A DNA stretch of 64,000 bases from an uncultured Agathobacter sp. (GCA_910587655.1 CAJUND010000018.1:1-64000), one strand, 5' to 3'. Positions 36,746 through 45,564 are shown, counted from the stretch's first letter. The notes: generated from the letters alone by a model not told the origin. Program-made: numbers and translations.

Positions 36746-37507
36746 ATGAAAACAGGCATTTTATCGGCAAAGGAAATCAGCAAAAGCTTTGCCCATAACG
36801 GCATGCAGCAGCACATACTTTCCCATCTTGATTTCGACCTGTACGAGGGAGATTTTACCGTCGTAATGGGAGCGTCCGGCTCTGGAAAATCCACGCTTTT
36901 ATACGCTTTAAGCGGCATGGACAGGGCGACGGCAGGCATTGTCAGCTATAAAGGAAAGGATATTGTGCAGATGCATGAAAAAGAGCTTGCCGCACTGCGG
37001 CACACGGATTTTGGATTTATTTTCCAGCAGATGCACCTGATTGGAAATCTTTCTTTATTTGAAAATGTAGCGGTATGCGGATATCTGAATAAAGAAAAGG
37101 GGACAAAAGAAGTAAGAAAGCGGACAGATGAATTACTGGACCAGATGGGGCTGGAACAGGTAAAAACACATCTGCCGTCGCAGGTTTCCGGCGGCGAACA
37201 GCAGCGGTGCGCCATTGCAAGGGCAGTCATAAATACGCCAAAGATTCTTTTTGCAGACGAGCCGACCGGAGCGTTAAACCGCCAGAATACCATCGGGGTG
37301 TTAAATCTGCTGAGTGAACTGAATGAAAACGGACAGAGTATCCTTATGGTAACACATGACCTCAGGGCAGCGCTGCGTGCAACAAGGCTTTTATACCTTG
37401 AGGATGGAAAAATTACAGGCGAATTAACTCTTCCCGTCTACAGCAGCCAGGAAGAAAAAAGCCGTGAAGCGCAGGTGAACGCATGGCTGGCTTCACTGGA
37501 ATGGTGA
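36746..37507 (+). CDS. ABC transporter ATPase, BceA/antimicrobial-peptide type (module B)
   Basis: The 253-residue ATPase has Walker A GASGSGKST, Q-loop IFQQMHLIGNLSLFENV, signature VSGGEQQRCAIARA, Walker B ILFADEPTGALNRQNT and switch VTHDLRAA. It has the same length and domain pattern as the module A ATPase, including the C-terminal tail that ends in ASLEW (MGW in A). AAGGAGGAAC precedes the ATG. The permease follows nine bases after the stop. Confidence 0.92.
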   Translation: MKTGILSAKEISKSFAHNGMQQHILSHLDFDLYEGDFTVVMGASGSGKSTLLYALSGMDRATAGIVSYKGKDIVQMHEKELAALRHTDFGFIFQQMHLIGNLSLFENVAVCGYLNKEKGTKEVRKRTDELLDQMGLEQVKTHLPSQVSGGEQQRCAIARAVINTPKILFADEPTGALNRQNTIGVLNLLSELNENGQSILMVTHDLRAALRATRLLYLEDGKITGELTLPVYSSQEEKSREAQVNAWLASLEW

Positions 37508-37516
37508 GGTGGCAGT

Positions 37517-39865
37517 ATGGAAAAGATGACAATGATAAAAGCGAATATCCGGTACAAAAAGGGCTCCTTTGCAGGCATCGTCATACTGATGGCTGTCATA
37601 TCCATGGCGCTGTTGTCACTTTTAAGCATATGGGACAATACTCTGGCAGGAATTACGGATGCGCAGGAACGGGCGCAAATGGGGGATCTTTTATGCCTGG
37701 TAAATAAGAACCGGCTGGAAGGAAAGCTGCTTTCAGACGTCAGAAGCCATCCGCTGGTAAAAGACGTAAAGACCGTGGAAACGCTGGCTTGTAACAAAAC
37801 GGTATACGAAGATTATGAATATTCGGAATCTGTATTTTTGCAGGAAGCGCCACCGTCAGGCCGGCTGTTTCTTTCCGGCGGTGCAGGATTCCAGGAAAAA
37901 ACGCCAAAATTAAAACCAGGGGAAATTTACATTTCACGCGGCATACAGACAAACCTGGGCTGCCAGACAGGAGACACCCTTTCCTTTACCTTTAGTTCCG
38001 GTGCTTACCGGTTTAAAATTGCGGGCATTATGGAAGATCCGGTGTTTGGCGCCTCCGTAATGGGATGGAAAAACCTTTTTATCAGCGCCCGGGACTATGA
38101 AAAAATCCGTAAAGAAGTCCTGCAGGCGGACACGCCGGAACACGCGTCAGTGCCCGTCATGCATGTTTTTGTATATAAAACGGACGACTGTAAATTAAGC
38201 GACGCAAAATTTGCAAGGCAGCTGAATCTGGATACCGGATTATCCGATATGAGCTTCGGTTCACTGACCCGCTCCGCCCTTACAAACTATACATCCCTGT
38301 TTCCAAAAACCATCTGCACCGTGCTGACCGTATTTGTTTTTCTGCTTCTGGCAGCCGTGATTATCGTGGTCTGTCACAGCGTTTCAATAGGAATTGAAAT
38401 GGAATATACCACCCTTGGGATTATGAAAGCGCTTGGTTTTCAAAAAAAGGATATCCAGATGATCCTTGCCGCGCAGTATCTTCTTGCCGAGGCCGCGGGA
38501 ATTTTGCTTGGAATCCTGCCTGCAGCGCCGCTTTGCAATGCCGTCAGCAATGTGTTTTTTCCGATTACGGGAATTGTACCGAAAAAAGCGCTTTCCGTTG
38601 AAAAAGGCGGTCTGCTGCTGTTGCTGGTACTGGCAGTCTCCGTGTTCTGCATTCTGCTGGTTACGCAAAAATTAAAAAAGATTTCAGTGATTACGGCAAT
38701 TGCCGGGGGAAAAAAGGAAATCTATTTTGACAGTAGGATCAAAACAGGAATCAGCCAGAAAATGCTTATGCCATCCCTTGCATTCCGCCAGTTTACCTCA
38801 AATAAACGCCAGTATGCCGGAATGGCTGTGATTGCCGCCATACTGGTCTACTTCATGGTGTCCATGATGATTCTGGCAAATATGATTACGGTAAGGTCAT
38901 CCTGGTCATCTATGGGAATCCTGGATTCCAATCTGGATGTTATATTAACGCCGGGAAAAGAAGTATCCGAAGAGCAGATTAAGGAAATCGAAAAAACCAT
39001 CGGAGAAAACGGCGTTTTTAAGGTTTCCCACAAGAGCTGCGGCAACTCTAACTTTTCCCTGGACGGCGAGCAGATTGTTGGCTGTGTATTTGAGGAGGCG
39101 GATTATATTCCCGGACTGTTAAATGGCCGTTTGCCGGAATACGAAAACGAGATTGTCATAACGGAAATTGTGGCAGAAACACTGGATCTGAAAATCGGGG
39201 ACAGGGTCACGATTGCCTGTGGGGAGAAAAAAGCAGAATACATGATCAGCGGACTGAACCAGTATCCAAACGAAGCGGGTATGATTTTTTCCATGACCAT
39301 GGAGGCGGCGTCCCTGATTATGAATCCGCATCTGCAATATCTTGGTTATATGATAGATGATGAAGCCCAGGGTGAAAAAACAGCAGAAATTTTAAACGAA
39401 AAATACAAAGATCTTCTGTTTGCCAAATATAGCAATCAGATAGACGTCATGTACCAGGCTGCAGTATATGCCATGATGCTTGTGGTTTATCTGTTTTCGG
39501 CAGTGTTTTCTGTGGTGGTCGTGCATATGACCTGTTCGAGGGCATTTATAAGGGAACGGAAGGATATCGGTATTTATAAGGCGCTTGGCTTTACGTCCGG
39601 GAAACTTCGGCTGCAGTTTGCCATACGCTTTACCATTGTGGCGGGAACCGGGGCGGTTTTTGGCTGCGCGGCAGCTGCTGCATTTGCAGAAAAAATGCTG
39701 GGACGGATGCTGCGCCTGATTGGAATATCGCAGATTGACACCGTACTGCGCATATCCACCATCCTTGTGCCCGTCATAATGATTTGTGTGTGCTTTTTTG
39801 TGTTTTCCTATATGGCGTCCCGGAAAATCAAACGTGTGGAGGTAAGGGAGCTGGTTGCAGAGTGA
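37517..39865 (+). CDS. FtsX-family ABC permease (module B)
   Basis: The 782-residue protein has the same plan as the module A permease: a first helix at about 20-40, an external domain, an FtsX bundle (TTLGIMKALGFQKKDIQMIL), a second external domain, and a final FtsX bundle (KDIGIYKALGFTSGKLRLQF). It would work with the preceding ATPase in resistance to, or export of, a peptide or lipid. GAGGTGG precedes the ATG. Confidence 0.9.
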   Translation: MEKMTMIKANIRYKKGSFAGIVILMAVISMALLSLLSIWDNTLAGITDAQERAQMGDLLCLVNKNRLEGKLLSDVRSHPLVKDVKTVETLACNKTVYEDYEYSESVFLQEAPPSGRLFLSGGAGFQEKTPKLKPGEIYISRGIQTNLGCQTGDTLSFTFSSGAYRFKIAGIMEDPVFGASVMGWKNLFISARDYEKIRKEVLQADTPEHASVPVMHVFVYKTDDCKLSDAKFARQLNLDTGLSDMSFGSLTRSALTNYTSLFPKTICTVLTVFVFLLLAAVIIVVCHSVSIGIEMEYTTLGIMKALGFQKKDIQMILAAQYLLAEAAGILLGILPAAPLCNAVSNVFFPITGIVPKKALSVEKGGLLLLLVLAVSVFCILLVTQKLKKISVITAIAGGKKEIYFDSRIKTGISQKMLMPSLAFRQFTSNKRQYAGMAVIAAILVYFMVSMMILANMITVRSSWSSMGILDSNLDVILTPGKEVSEEQIKEIEKTIGENGVFKVSHKSCGNSNFSLDGEQIVGCVFEEADYIPGLLNGRLPEYENEIVITEIVAETLDLKIGDRVTIACGEKKAEYMISGLNQYPNEAGMIFSMTMEAASLIMNPHLQYLGYMIDDEAQGEKTAEILNEKYKDLLFAKYSNQIDVMYQAAVYAMMLVVYLFSAVFSVVVVHMTCSRAFIRERKDIGIYKALGFTSGKLRLQFAIRFTIVAGTGAVFGCAAAAAFAEKMLGRMLRLIGISQIDTVLRISTILVPVIMICVCFFVFSYMASRKIKRVEVRELVAE

Positions 39866-39896
39866 AAAATATATAGAATAATATAGAAGCACATGA

Positions 39897-39902
39897 TATA
39901 AT
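39897..39902 (+). promoter_or_regulatory. -10 element of the small-toxin gene
   Basis: A perfect TATAAT lies about 47 bp before the start codon of the 44-residue gene; the -35 region is weak. It is the likely source of the toxin mRNA. Confidence 0.5.
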
Positions 39903-39948
39903 GGCTTTGTTGTCCAGCCGATACCCGGCAACGGGAGGAGGTGTTTAT

Positions 39949-40083
39949 ATGGAATTTGTCATATCGTTTTTAGTCACTGTCATGGCTGGTGTAGCTTGCC
40001 ACTACATCATCAAATGGTTAGACAGTGACGATGGAAAGGACAACAAAATAGCCTGGTGGGTGCTTTGCCACCTGAAAAAGTAA
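39949..40083 (+). CDS. Small hydrophobic peptide, probable type I toxin
   Basis: The 44-residue peptide has an N-terminal membrane helix of about 21 residues (MEFVISFLVTVMAGVACHYI). It is followed by IKWLD and a charged, Trp-rich tail (IAWWVLCHLKK). A very strong GGGAGGAGG site precedes the ATG. Such short helix-plus-basic-tail peptides with a tight 3' hairpin and a converging promoter are the mark of type I toxins in Clostridia and other Firmicutes. When overproduced they would insert into the membrane. The family resemblance is from memory. Confidence 0.7.
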   Translation: MEFVISFLVTVMAGVACHYIIKWLDSDDGKDNKIAWWVLCHLKK

Positions 40084-40087
40084 AGAA

Positions 40088-40125
40088 GAATCCCCTGGCG
40101 GTACTGCCATACAGCCAGGGGATTC
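40088..40125. terminator. Strong symmetric hairpin after the small toxin gene
   Basis: GAATCCCCTGGC pairs perfectly over 12 bp with GCCAGGGGATTC. It would end or stabilise the toxin mRNA and, read from the other strand, form part of an antisense RNA. Confidence 0.75.
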
Positions 40126-40162
40126 AAACTTTGTTCATATAGAACTGTCATATCTTTTGCCT
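40088..40162 (-). ncRNA. Candidate antisense RNA antitoxin
   Basis: A minus-strand promoter (TATAAT at 40174-40169, TTGCAA at 40197-40192, 17-bp spacer) directs transcription toward the small toxin gene. A transcript from about 40162 would cover the shared hairpin and could reach into the toxin reading frame. The 3' end is unknown and may lie further left. Convergent overlap over the 3' hairpin is the usual layout of type I toxin-antitoxin pairs. Confidence 0.5.
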
Positions 40163-40168
40163 ATTGGC

Positions 40169-40197
40169 ATTATAGCATATGCAGACCAGCTTTGCAA
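40169..40197 (-). promoter_or_regulatory. Promoter of the candidate antisense RNA
   Basis: On the minus strand TTGCAA, a 17-bp spacer and a perfect TATAAT are found. No open reading frame of useful length follows, which favours a non-coding product. Confidence 0.6.
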
Positions 40198-40306
40198 TAT
40201 CCATGTTTTAATAAAATAAAATCAGACCTTACCCATTGAAAAACCTCCTCCAAAATACTAAAATAAACACAGACCATAAAGAAAAACATCAGGGAGCATA
40301 TGAACC

Positions 40307-41008
40307 ATGGGCGCAAATATTTTAGTAGTGGACGACGAAAAAGAAATCGCAGACTTAATCGAACTGTATTTACAGAACGACGGTTACAATGTATATAAAT
40401 GTTACAACGGCACGGACGCACTGGAGTGCATCCGGACAACAGAACTGGACCTTGCCGTTCTGGACGTGATGCTTCCCGACACGGACGGACTTTCAATATG
40501 CAGAAAAATCAGGGAAAGCTTTTACTATCCCGTCATTATGCTGACCGCAAAAGTGGAGGACAGCGACAAAATCATGGGACTTACCATCGGGGCGGACGAT
40601 TATATCACCAAGCCTTTTAATCCGCTGGAAGTCGTGGCAAGGGTAAAAACACAGCTCAGGCGGTATATGCGCTATAACGTTCCGGTTTCCGGCAGCGAAA
40701 AAGAGGACAGTGAATACGACATCCGCGGACTGTGTATCAACAGGGAAAGCCACAAATGCCAGCTGTTTGGAAAGGAATTGCAGCTGACGCCGATTGAGTT
40801 TTCCATACTCTGGTATCTGTGCGAGCACCAGGGGCAGGTCGTTCCGTCGGAGGAGCTGTTTGAGGCAGTCTGGAAAGAAAAATATTTTAACAGCAACAAT
40901 ACTGTCATGGCACATATCGGAAGGCTGCGGGAAAAGATGAATGAGCCTTCCAAAAACCCAAGGTTTATTAAAACCGTGTGGGGCATTGGATACACCATAG
41001 ATAAATAA
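40307..41008 (+). CDS. VanR-like OmpR-family response regulator, no adjacent kinase
   Basis: The 233-residue protein has receiver Asp53 (LAVLDVMLPDTDGLSICRKI), GADDYITKPFNPLEVVARV and a winged-helix domain (QLTPIEFSILWYLCEHQGQV, FIKTVWGIGYTIDK). This most resembles VanR-type regulators. Unlike the other OmpR-type genes here, no kinase follows. A terminator overlaps its last codons and a metabolic operon begins next. It may be driven by one of the nearby kinases or be an orphan. Confidence 0.88.
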   Translation: MGANILVVDDEKEIADLIELYLQNDGYNVYKCYNGTDALECIRTTELDLAVLDVMLPDTDGLSICRKIRESFYYPVIMLTAKVEDSDKIMGLTIGADDYITKPFNPLEVVARVKTQLRRYMRYNVPVSGSEKEDSEYDIRGLCINRESHKCQLFGKELQLTPIEFSILWYLCEHQGQVVPSEELFEAVWKEKYFNSNNTVMAHIGRLREKMNEPSKNPRFIKTVWGIGYTIDK

Positions 41009-41023
41009 TGGTGTATCTTTTTT
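40989..41023 (+). terminator. Terminator overlapping the end of the VanR-like gene
   Basis: GATACACCAT pairs with ATGGTGTATC and is followed by six T. The 5' arm lies within the last codons of the gene, so no kinase gene is likely to have been cotranscribed. Confidence 0.85.
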
Positions 41024-41126
41024 CGTTTTTTAAGAAAATTTAAAGTTTATTTATTCAATATTCGTGTTATAATGAATCCATAATCTGGAAACAGCCAGTG
41101 TACCACAGAAATCGGAGGGAATATGT

Positions 41127-42044
41127 ATGGCAGTTTACACACTTGAAAACGCCTGGCTTTCTGTCAGCGTGGAATCATTTGGGGCAGAGCTGAAATCACT
41201 TGTGAAAAAGGATACAGAAACAGAATATATGTGGAACGGGGACCCGCAGTACTGGGGAAGGACGGCACCGGTACTGTTTCCGTTTGTCGGAGGTTTAAAC
41301 AACGGATGTTTCCGCGTAAACAGGAAGAACTGGCCGATGGGGCAGCACGGCTTTGCCAGGGACATGGAATTTGAGCTGGAGAAGCAGACGGAGGATGAAC
41401 TGTGGTTTGTGCTGGAATCCGACAGTACAACCCTGGCAAAATTTCCGTTTGAATTTGTATTAAAAATCGGGTACCGCCTCAAAGAAAACGGTGTGGAAGT
41501 ACTCTGGCAGGTGGAAAATCCAGGACAGGAGGAGCTTCCGTTTTCCATTGGGGGACATCCGGCATTTAACTGCCCGGTTGACGAAGGAAAAAAACAGACC
41601 GATTACCAGCTGCATTTTGACAAAGAAGGAGTGATTTTTAGCACCAGGCTTGAAAGCGGTCTTGCCAGCACCACAAGGGATGCCTACGGACTGCAGGACG
41701 GATACCTTCCGATTACGGATGATTTGTTTGATAAAGATGCGCTGATCATAGAAAACCAGAACATAAAAAAAGTTTCGCTCTGTGACGAAAACGGCAGGCC
41801 TTACCTGACAGTGGAAATGGATGCGCCGCTGTTTGGCATCTGGTCGCCGGTTGGAAAACAGGCGCCGTTTATCTGCATTGAGCCGTGGTACGGACGCTGT
41901 GACAGAACCGGTTTTAATGGAAGTATAAAAAAGCGTGAGTGGGGGAATCTTCTGGCACCCGGACAGGTATGGAACGCCGGGTTTACAGTAATTGTGCAGG
42001 TGGAGCCGGATGAACCGGCCGGACAGGAGGAAGAAGATGAATGA
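41127..42044 (+). CDS. Aldose 1-epimerase (LacX/YeaD-like mutarotase)
   Basis: The 305-residue galactose-mutarotase-fold protein has ESFGAELKSLVKKDTETEYMW, FVGGLNNG, His in MGQHGFAR and in SIGGHPAFNCP, and CIEPWYGRCD. It would interconvert anomers of sugars released by the intracellular glycosidases. The last codons overlap the start of the GH113 gene (ATGAATGA), so it belongs to the mannan locus. A TATAAT lies about 55 bp upstream. Confidence 0.88.
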   Translation: MAVYTLENAWLSVSVESFGAELKSLVKKDTETEYMWNGDPQYWGRTAPVLFPFVGGLNNGCFRVNRKNWPMGQHGFARDMEFELEKQTEDELWFVLESDSTTLAKFPFEFVLKIGYRLKENGVEVLWQVENPGQEELPFSIGGHPAFNCPVDEGKKQTDYQLHFDKEGVIFSTRLESGLASTTRDAYGLQDGYLPITDDLFDKDALIIENQNIKKVSLCDENGRPYLTVEMDAPLFGIWSPVGKQAPFICIEPWYGRCDRTGFNGSIKKREWGNLLAPGQVWNAGFTVIVQVEPDEPAGQEEEDE

Positions 42045-42981
42045 TTTTTTATGCGGAATTACATTTTCCCCTTTTTCGCCGCGGGGAAGCCTGACAGGAG
42101 AGGAAGCCAGGGAGAGCCTGCGCCTGATGAAAGAGCGTACAGGGGCAAACTTTGTTGTGTTTGCGCCGAATGCAAGGCAGAAAACGGCATTTTCGGAATC
42201 CATGGATTATAAATCCGAAGAAAATGTTTCGGATGATGAGCTGCAGGGGATGATCGCATATGCGCAGGAGCTTGGGCTTGCCGTGGCGCTGAAACCGACA
42301 GCAAACTGTTCGGACGGCACATGGAGGGCACATATCAGCTTTTTTGACACAGACGTACCCTGCGAACCGAAATGGGGAAACTGGTTTGCCTCCTATACGG
42401 AATTTCAGGTCCACTATGCAAAAATAGCGCAGAAAATGGGAATTAACATGCATATTGCGGGCTGCGAGATGGTTCAGACAGAGCACCGCCAAAAGGAGTG
42501 GCGGAAGCTGATTGCAGATATCAGACGGGAGTATCAGGGACTTGTTTCCTATAATACGGATAAATACCAGGAGGGGCATGTGACATGGTGGGACGCCTTG
42601 GATGTGATATCCTCCAGCGGTTATTATCCGGTGAACGACTGGGAGAACCAGCTGGACAGGATTGAAAAAGTGGTGCAGCAGTATAAAAAGCCGTTTTTCT
42701 TTGCGGAAGCGGGCTGTATGTCCGTAAAAGATTCCTGCCTCGTGCCGAATAACTGGGAGGTGACAGGGGAACCGGACGCCGCAGGACAGGCGGACTGGTA
42801 CCGTGCCATGTTTGACGCATGTAAAAGCAGGGACTGGGTAAAAGGGTTTGCCATGTGGTCATGGGGAAGCAGGCTGTATCCGGAGAATGAAGCATGCTTA
42901 CGCGGGGATTATGAAATATTTGCAAAGCCGGCGGAACAGGTGATTCGGGAAGCTTACGCTGACTTAACTAAACGAGGATAA
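42037..42981 (+). CDS. Glycoside hydrolase family 113 (beta-mannanase/mannosidase)
   Basis: The 314-residue TIM-barrel protein has no signal peptide. Glu144 in MHIAGCEMVQTEH is the likely acid/base and Glu224 in PFFFAEAGCM the likely nucleophile; GITFSPF and WSWGSRLYP are also family-like. GH113 enzymes cut beta-1,4-mannans or trim manno-oligosaccharides. A cytoplasmic member in Roseburia intestinalis acts on imported oligomers. The ATG overlapping the previous stop was chosen because AGGAGGAAG lies just before it. Confidence 0.82.
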   Translation: MNDFLCGITFSPFSPRGSLTGEEARESLRLMKERTGANFVVFAPNARQKTAFSESMDYKSEENVSDDELQGMIAYAQELGLAVALKPTANCSDGTWRAHISFFDTDVPCEPKWGNWFASYTEFQVHYAKIAQKMGINMHIAGCEMVQTEHRQKEWRKLIADIRREYQGLVSYNTDKYQEGHVTWWDALDVISSSGYYPVNDWENQLDRIEKVVQQYKKPFFFAEAGCMSVKDSCLVPNNWEVTGEPDAAGQADWYRAMFDACKSRDWVKGFAMWSWGSRLYPENEACLRGDYEIFAKPAEQVIREAYADLTKRG

Positions 42982-43008
42982 ATTTTGCTTAAAATTACCT
43001 AAAAACAC

Positions 43009-43038
43009 TGTACAACTGAAGCTGTTTAATGCTATAAT
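43009..43038 (+). promoter_or_regulatory. Promoter of the phosphohexomutase gene
   Basis: TGTACA and TATAAT are separated by 18 bp, about 40 bp before the start codon. Confidence 0.5.
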
Positions 43039-43079
43039 AAGCCAAGAAACAAAATTCTAATTTATGTAAAGGAGCAGGT

Positions 43080-44810
43080 ATGGTGAATTATAAGGATGAG
43101 TACAAAAAATGGTGCACAGACAGTTATTTTGATGAGGAAACAAAAGCAGAGCTTCAGGCGCTTGAGGGAAACGAGGCGGAAATCGAAGACCGTTTCTACC
43201 GCCAGCTTGAGTTTGGAACCGGAGGTCTGCGCGGTGTCATCGGAGCGGGAACAAACCGTATGAACATTTACACCGTCCGTCAGGCAACGCAGGGACTTGC
43301 AAATTATATCCTCTCACAGAACGGCCAGGAGAAGGGTGTGGCAATTGCATATGATTCCAGAATCATGTCCCCGGAGTTTGCGGATGAGGCGGCGCTCTGC
43401 TTAAATGCAAACGGAATTAAGGCTTATGTATTTGAGAGCCTGCGTCCGACGCCGGAGCTTTCCTTCGCAGTACGCGAGCTTTCCTGCATTGCGGGTATTG
43501 TTATTACGGCAAGCCACAATCCGAGGGAATACAACGGATACAAGGTATACTGGGAGGACGGCGCCCAGATTACGCCGCCGCATGACAAAAATATTCTGGC
43601 GGAGGTTGCAAAAGTAACTTCCTTTGACCAGGTTAAGACAATGGATAAAGAAGCAGCAAAGGCAGCAGGCCTGTATGAGACAGCCGGCAAAGAGCTGGAT
43701 GACAAATATATCGCCCATGTAAAGGCGCAGTCCATCCATCCGGAAATTATTAAGAGTGTGGCAAAGGATATCCGCATTGTCTACACCCCGCTCCATGGAA
43801 CCGGCAATCTTCCGGTGCGCAGGGTATTAAAGGAACTTGGCTTTGAAAACGTATATGTGGTTCCGGAGCAGGAGCTGCCGGACGGCACATTCCCTACCGT
43901 TTCCTATCCGAATCCGGAGTCTCCGAAGGCATTTGAGCTTGCCTTAAAACTGGCAAAGGAAAAGGATGCCGATATCGTGCTTGCCACAGACCCGGATGCA
44001 GACCGTCTCGGCGTCTATGCGAAGGATACAAAGAGCGGGGAGTACGTAAGCTTTACTGGAAACATGTCAGGAATGCTGATTGCAGAGTATATCCTGCGCG
44101 AGCGTAAGGCGACGGGCACGCTTCCGTCCAACGGCGCGCTGGTGGAAACCATTGTTACCACGGACATGGCAAAGGCAATTGCTGCCGATTACGGCGTAAA
44201 ACTGATTGAAGTGCTGACAGGATTTAAGTTTATCGGCGAGCAGATTAAACTGTTTGAACAGCAGAATACATACGAGTACGTATTTGGTCTGGAAGAAAGC
44301 TACGGCTGCCTTGCCGGAACCTATGCAAGGGACAAGGATGCATGCGTGGCGGTTATGATGCTCTGCGAGGTCGCTTCCTGGTGCAAATCCAAAGGAATCA
44401 CCCTCTGGGATGCCATGCTGGATCTTTACAAAAAATACGGTTATTATAAAGAAGGCCTTGAAACAATGACGCTTAAGGGAATTGACGGGGCACAGCAGAT
44501 TCAGTCCATGATGACAAAGATGCGCGAAAACACGCCGGAACAGATTGGCGATTACAAGGTGCTTGCGCTCCGCGATTACAAAAACGACGTCCGCACGGAA
44601 ATCGCAACCGGAAAGAAAGAAGCAACCGGACTGCCGGAAAGCAACGTACTTTATTACGAACTTTCAGACAATGCATGGTGCTGTGTGCGTCCGTCCGGAA
44701 CAGAACCTAAGATTAAATTCTATTTTGGTGTTGTGGGGGATTCCCTGGAGGATTCTGAAGCAAGACTGGAAGCCTTAAATAAGGCGATGCTTGCCTATGC
44801 CGGAGAATAA
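43080..44810 (+). CDS. Phosphohexomutase (phosphoglucomutase/phosphomannomutase)
   Basis: The 576-residue alpha-D-phosphohexomutase has FGTGGLRGVIGAGTNRMN, the phosphoserine loop GIVITASHNPREYNGYK (Ser145), the Mg-binding DPDADRLG, the sugar loop FGLEESYGC and the phosphate-binding RPSGTEPKIKFY. In this setting it would turn mannose-1-phosphate and glucose-1-phosphate, released by the GH130 phosphorylases, into the 6-phosphates. ManA, encoded downstream, then takes mannose-6-phosphate to fructose-6-phosphate. Confidence 0.92.
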   Translation: MVNYKDEYKKWCTDSYFDEETKAELQALEGNEAEIEDRFYRQLEFGTGGLRGVIGAGTNRMNIYTVRQATQGLANYILSQNGQEKGVAIAYDSRIMSPEFADEAALCLNANGIKAYVFESLRPTPELSFAVRELSCIAGIVITASHNPREYNGYKVYWEDGAQITPPHDKNILAEVAKVTSFDQVKTMDKEAAKAAGLYETAGKELDDKYIAHVKAQSIHPEIIKSVAKDIRIVYTPLHGTGNLPVRRVLKELGFENVYVVPEQELPDGTFPTVSYPNPESPKAFELALKLAKEKDADIVLATDPDADRLGVYAKDTKSGEYVSFTGNMSGMLIAEYILRERKATGTLPSNGALVETIVTTDMAKAIAADYGVKLIEVLTGFKFIGEQIKLFEQQNTYEYVFGLEESYGCLAGTYARDKDACVAVMMLCEVASWCKSKGITLWDAMLDLYKKYGYYKEGLETMTLKGIDGAQQIQSMMTKMRENTPEQIGDYKVLALRDYKNDVRTEIATGKKEATGLPESNVLYYELSDNAWCCVRPSGTEPKIKFYFGVVGDSLEDSEARLEALNKAMLAYAGE

Positions 44811-45552
44811 CAGAAAAAAACAGGAATACAGTATCCATCCTGACAACGCGAAGCTGTCCGGGGATTCCGCTTTTTACCAGCCGGAAAATAAAAAGACCAC
44901 GCGGGAAAAGCTGGCAGGAATGGATGCAAAAGGCAGGGCTGCTTTCATTGCCGAATATTACGGGCTTGTGATTGTGCTTTCACTTGCTGCCGTCGGGGTT
45001 CTGGTGTTTCTTGTCTGTCATTTTGCGTTTGGGAAGGATACTGTTTTTAATATTATGGCAGTCAATACCCCGCTGGAAGAATGTCCGGCGGACGAAGAGG
45101 AATTTTATTCCGCTTTTCTGACGGAAAACGGCGTGGACTTAAAAAAAGGAAAAGCCAGTGTGACTTCAGGGCTTGGGGTTTCCGAAAAAGGCGATGATTC
45201 TGCGAGCGAGACAAATCTTAACACCATCCAGATGCGTCTGATGGCATGTTCTGTGGATGTATTTCTTTCCAATGAAGAAGTGCTTTACAGTCTGGGTGAA
45301 TTTGAATATCTTGCCGACCTGACCGAATATCTGCCAAAGGAACTGGTGGAAAAATACAAAGATGACTTTGTCTATGCAAAAATCATAGAGACCGGGGAGA
45401 CGTGGGCGGTCGGACTCAGGCTTCCCGCAGACAATCAATGACTCGTATCAACAGGATGGTATCCGGACGGCACAGTGATTGGAATTGCAGCGGGAGCTCC
45501 GAATGCAGAGCTTGCAAAGGCGTACCTGCTGGAAGTATTGGGAGAAAATTAA
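44797..45552 (+). pseudogene. Membrane-anchored protein of unknown function, interrupted by an in-frame TGA
   Basis: The protein has a cytoplasmic N-terminus of about 55 residues and one membrane helix (about 60-80). An extracytoplasmic domain with VDVFLSNEEVLYSLGEFEYL follows. The frame meets TGA after RLPADNQ but then continues without another break for 36 codons (STGWYPDGTVIGIAAGAPNA ... LEVLGEN) to TAA. TGG to TGA would explain this. It resembles the protein encoded at 8298. The ATG inside the end of the mutase gene was taken as start, although no clear ribosome-binding site is visible. Confidence 0.7.
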
Positions 45553-45564
45553 AGGGGAAGATTT

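Noticed and set aside
45439..45441. TGA read as selenocysteine
   Set aside because: No SECIS-like stem was seen just after the codon, no redox motif surrounds it, and no selenoprotein genes are in the window.
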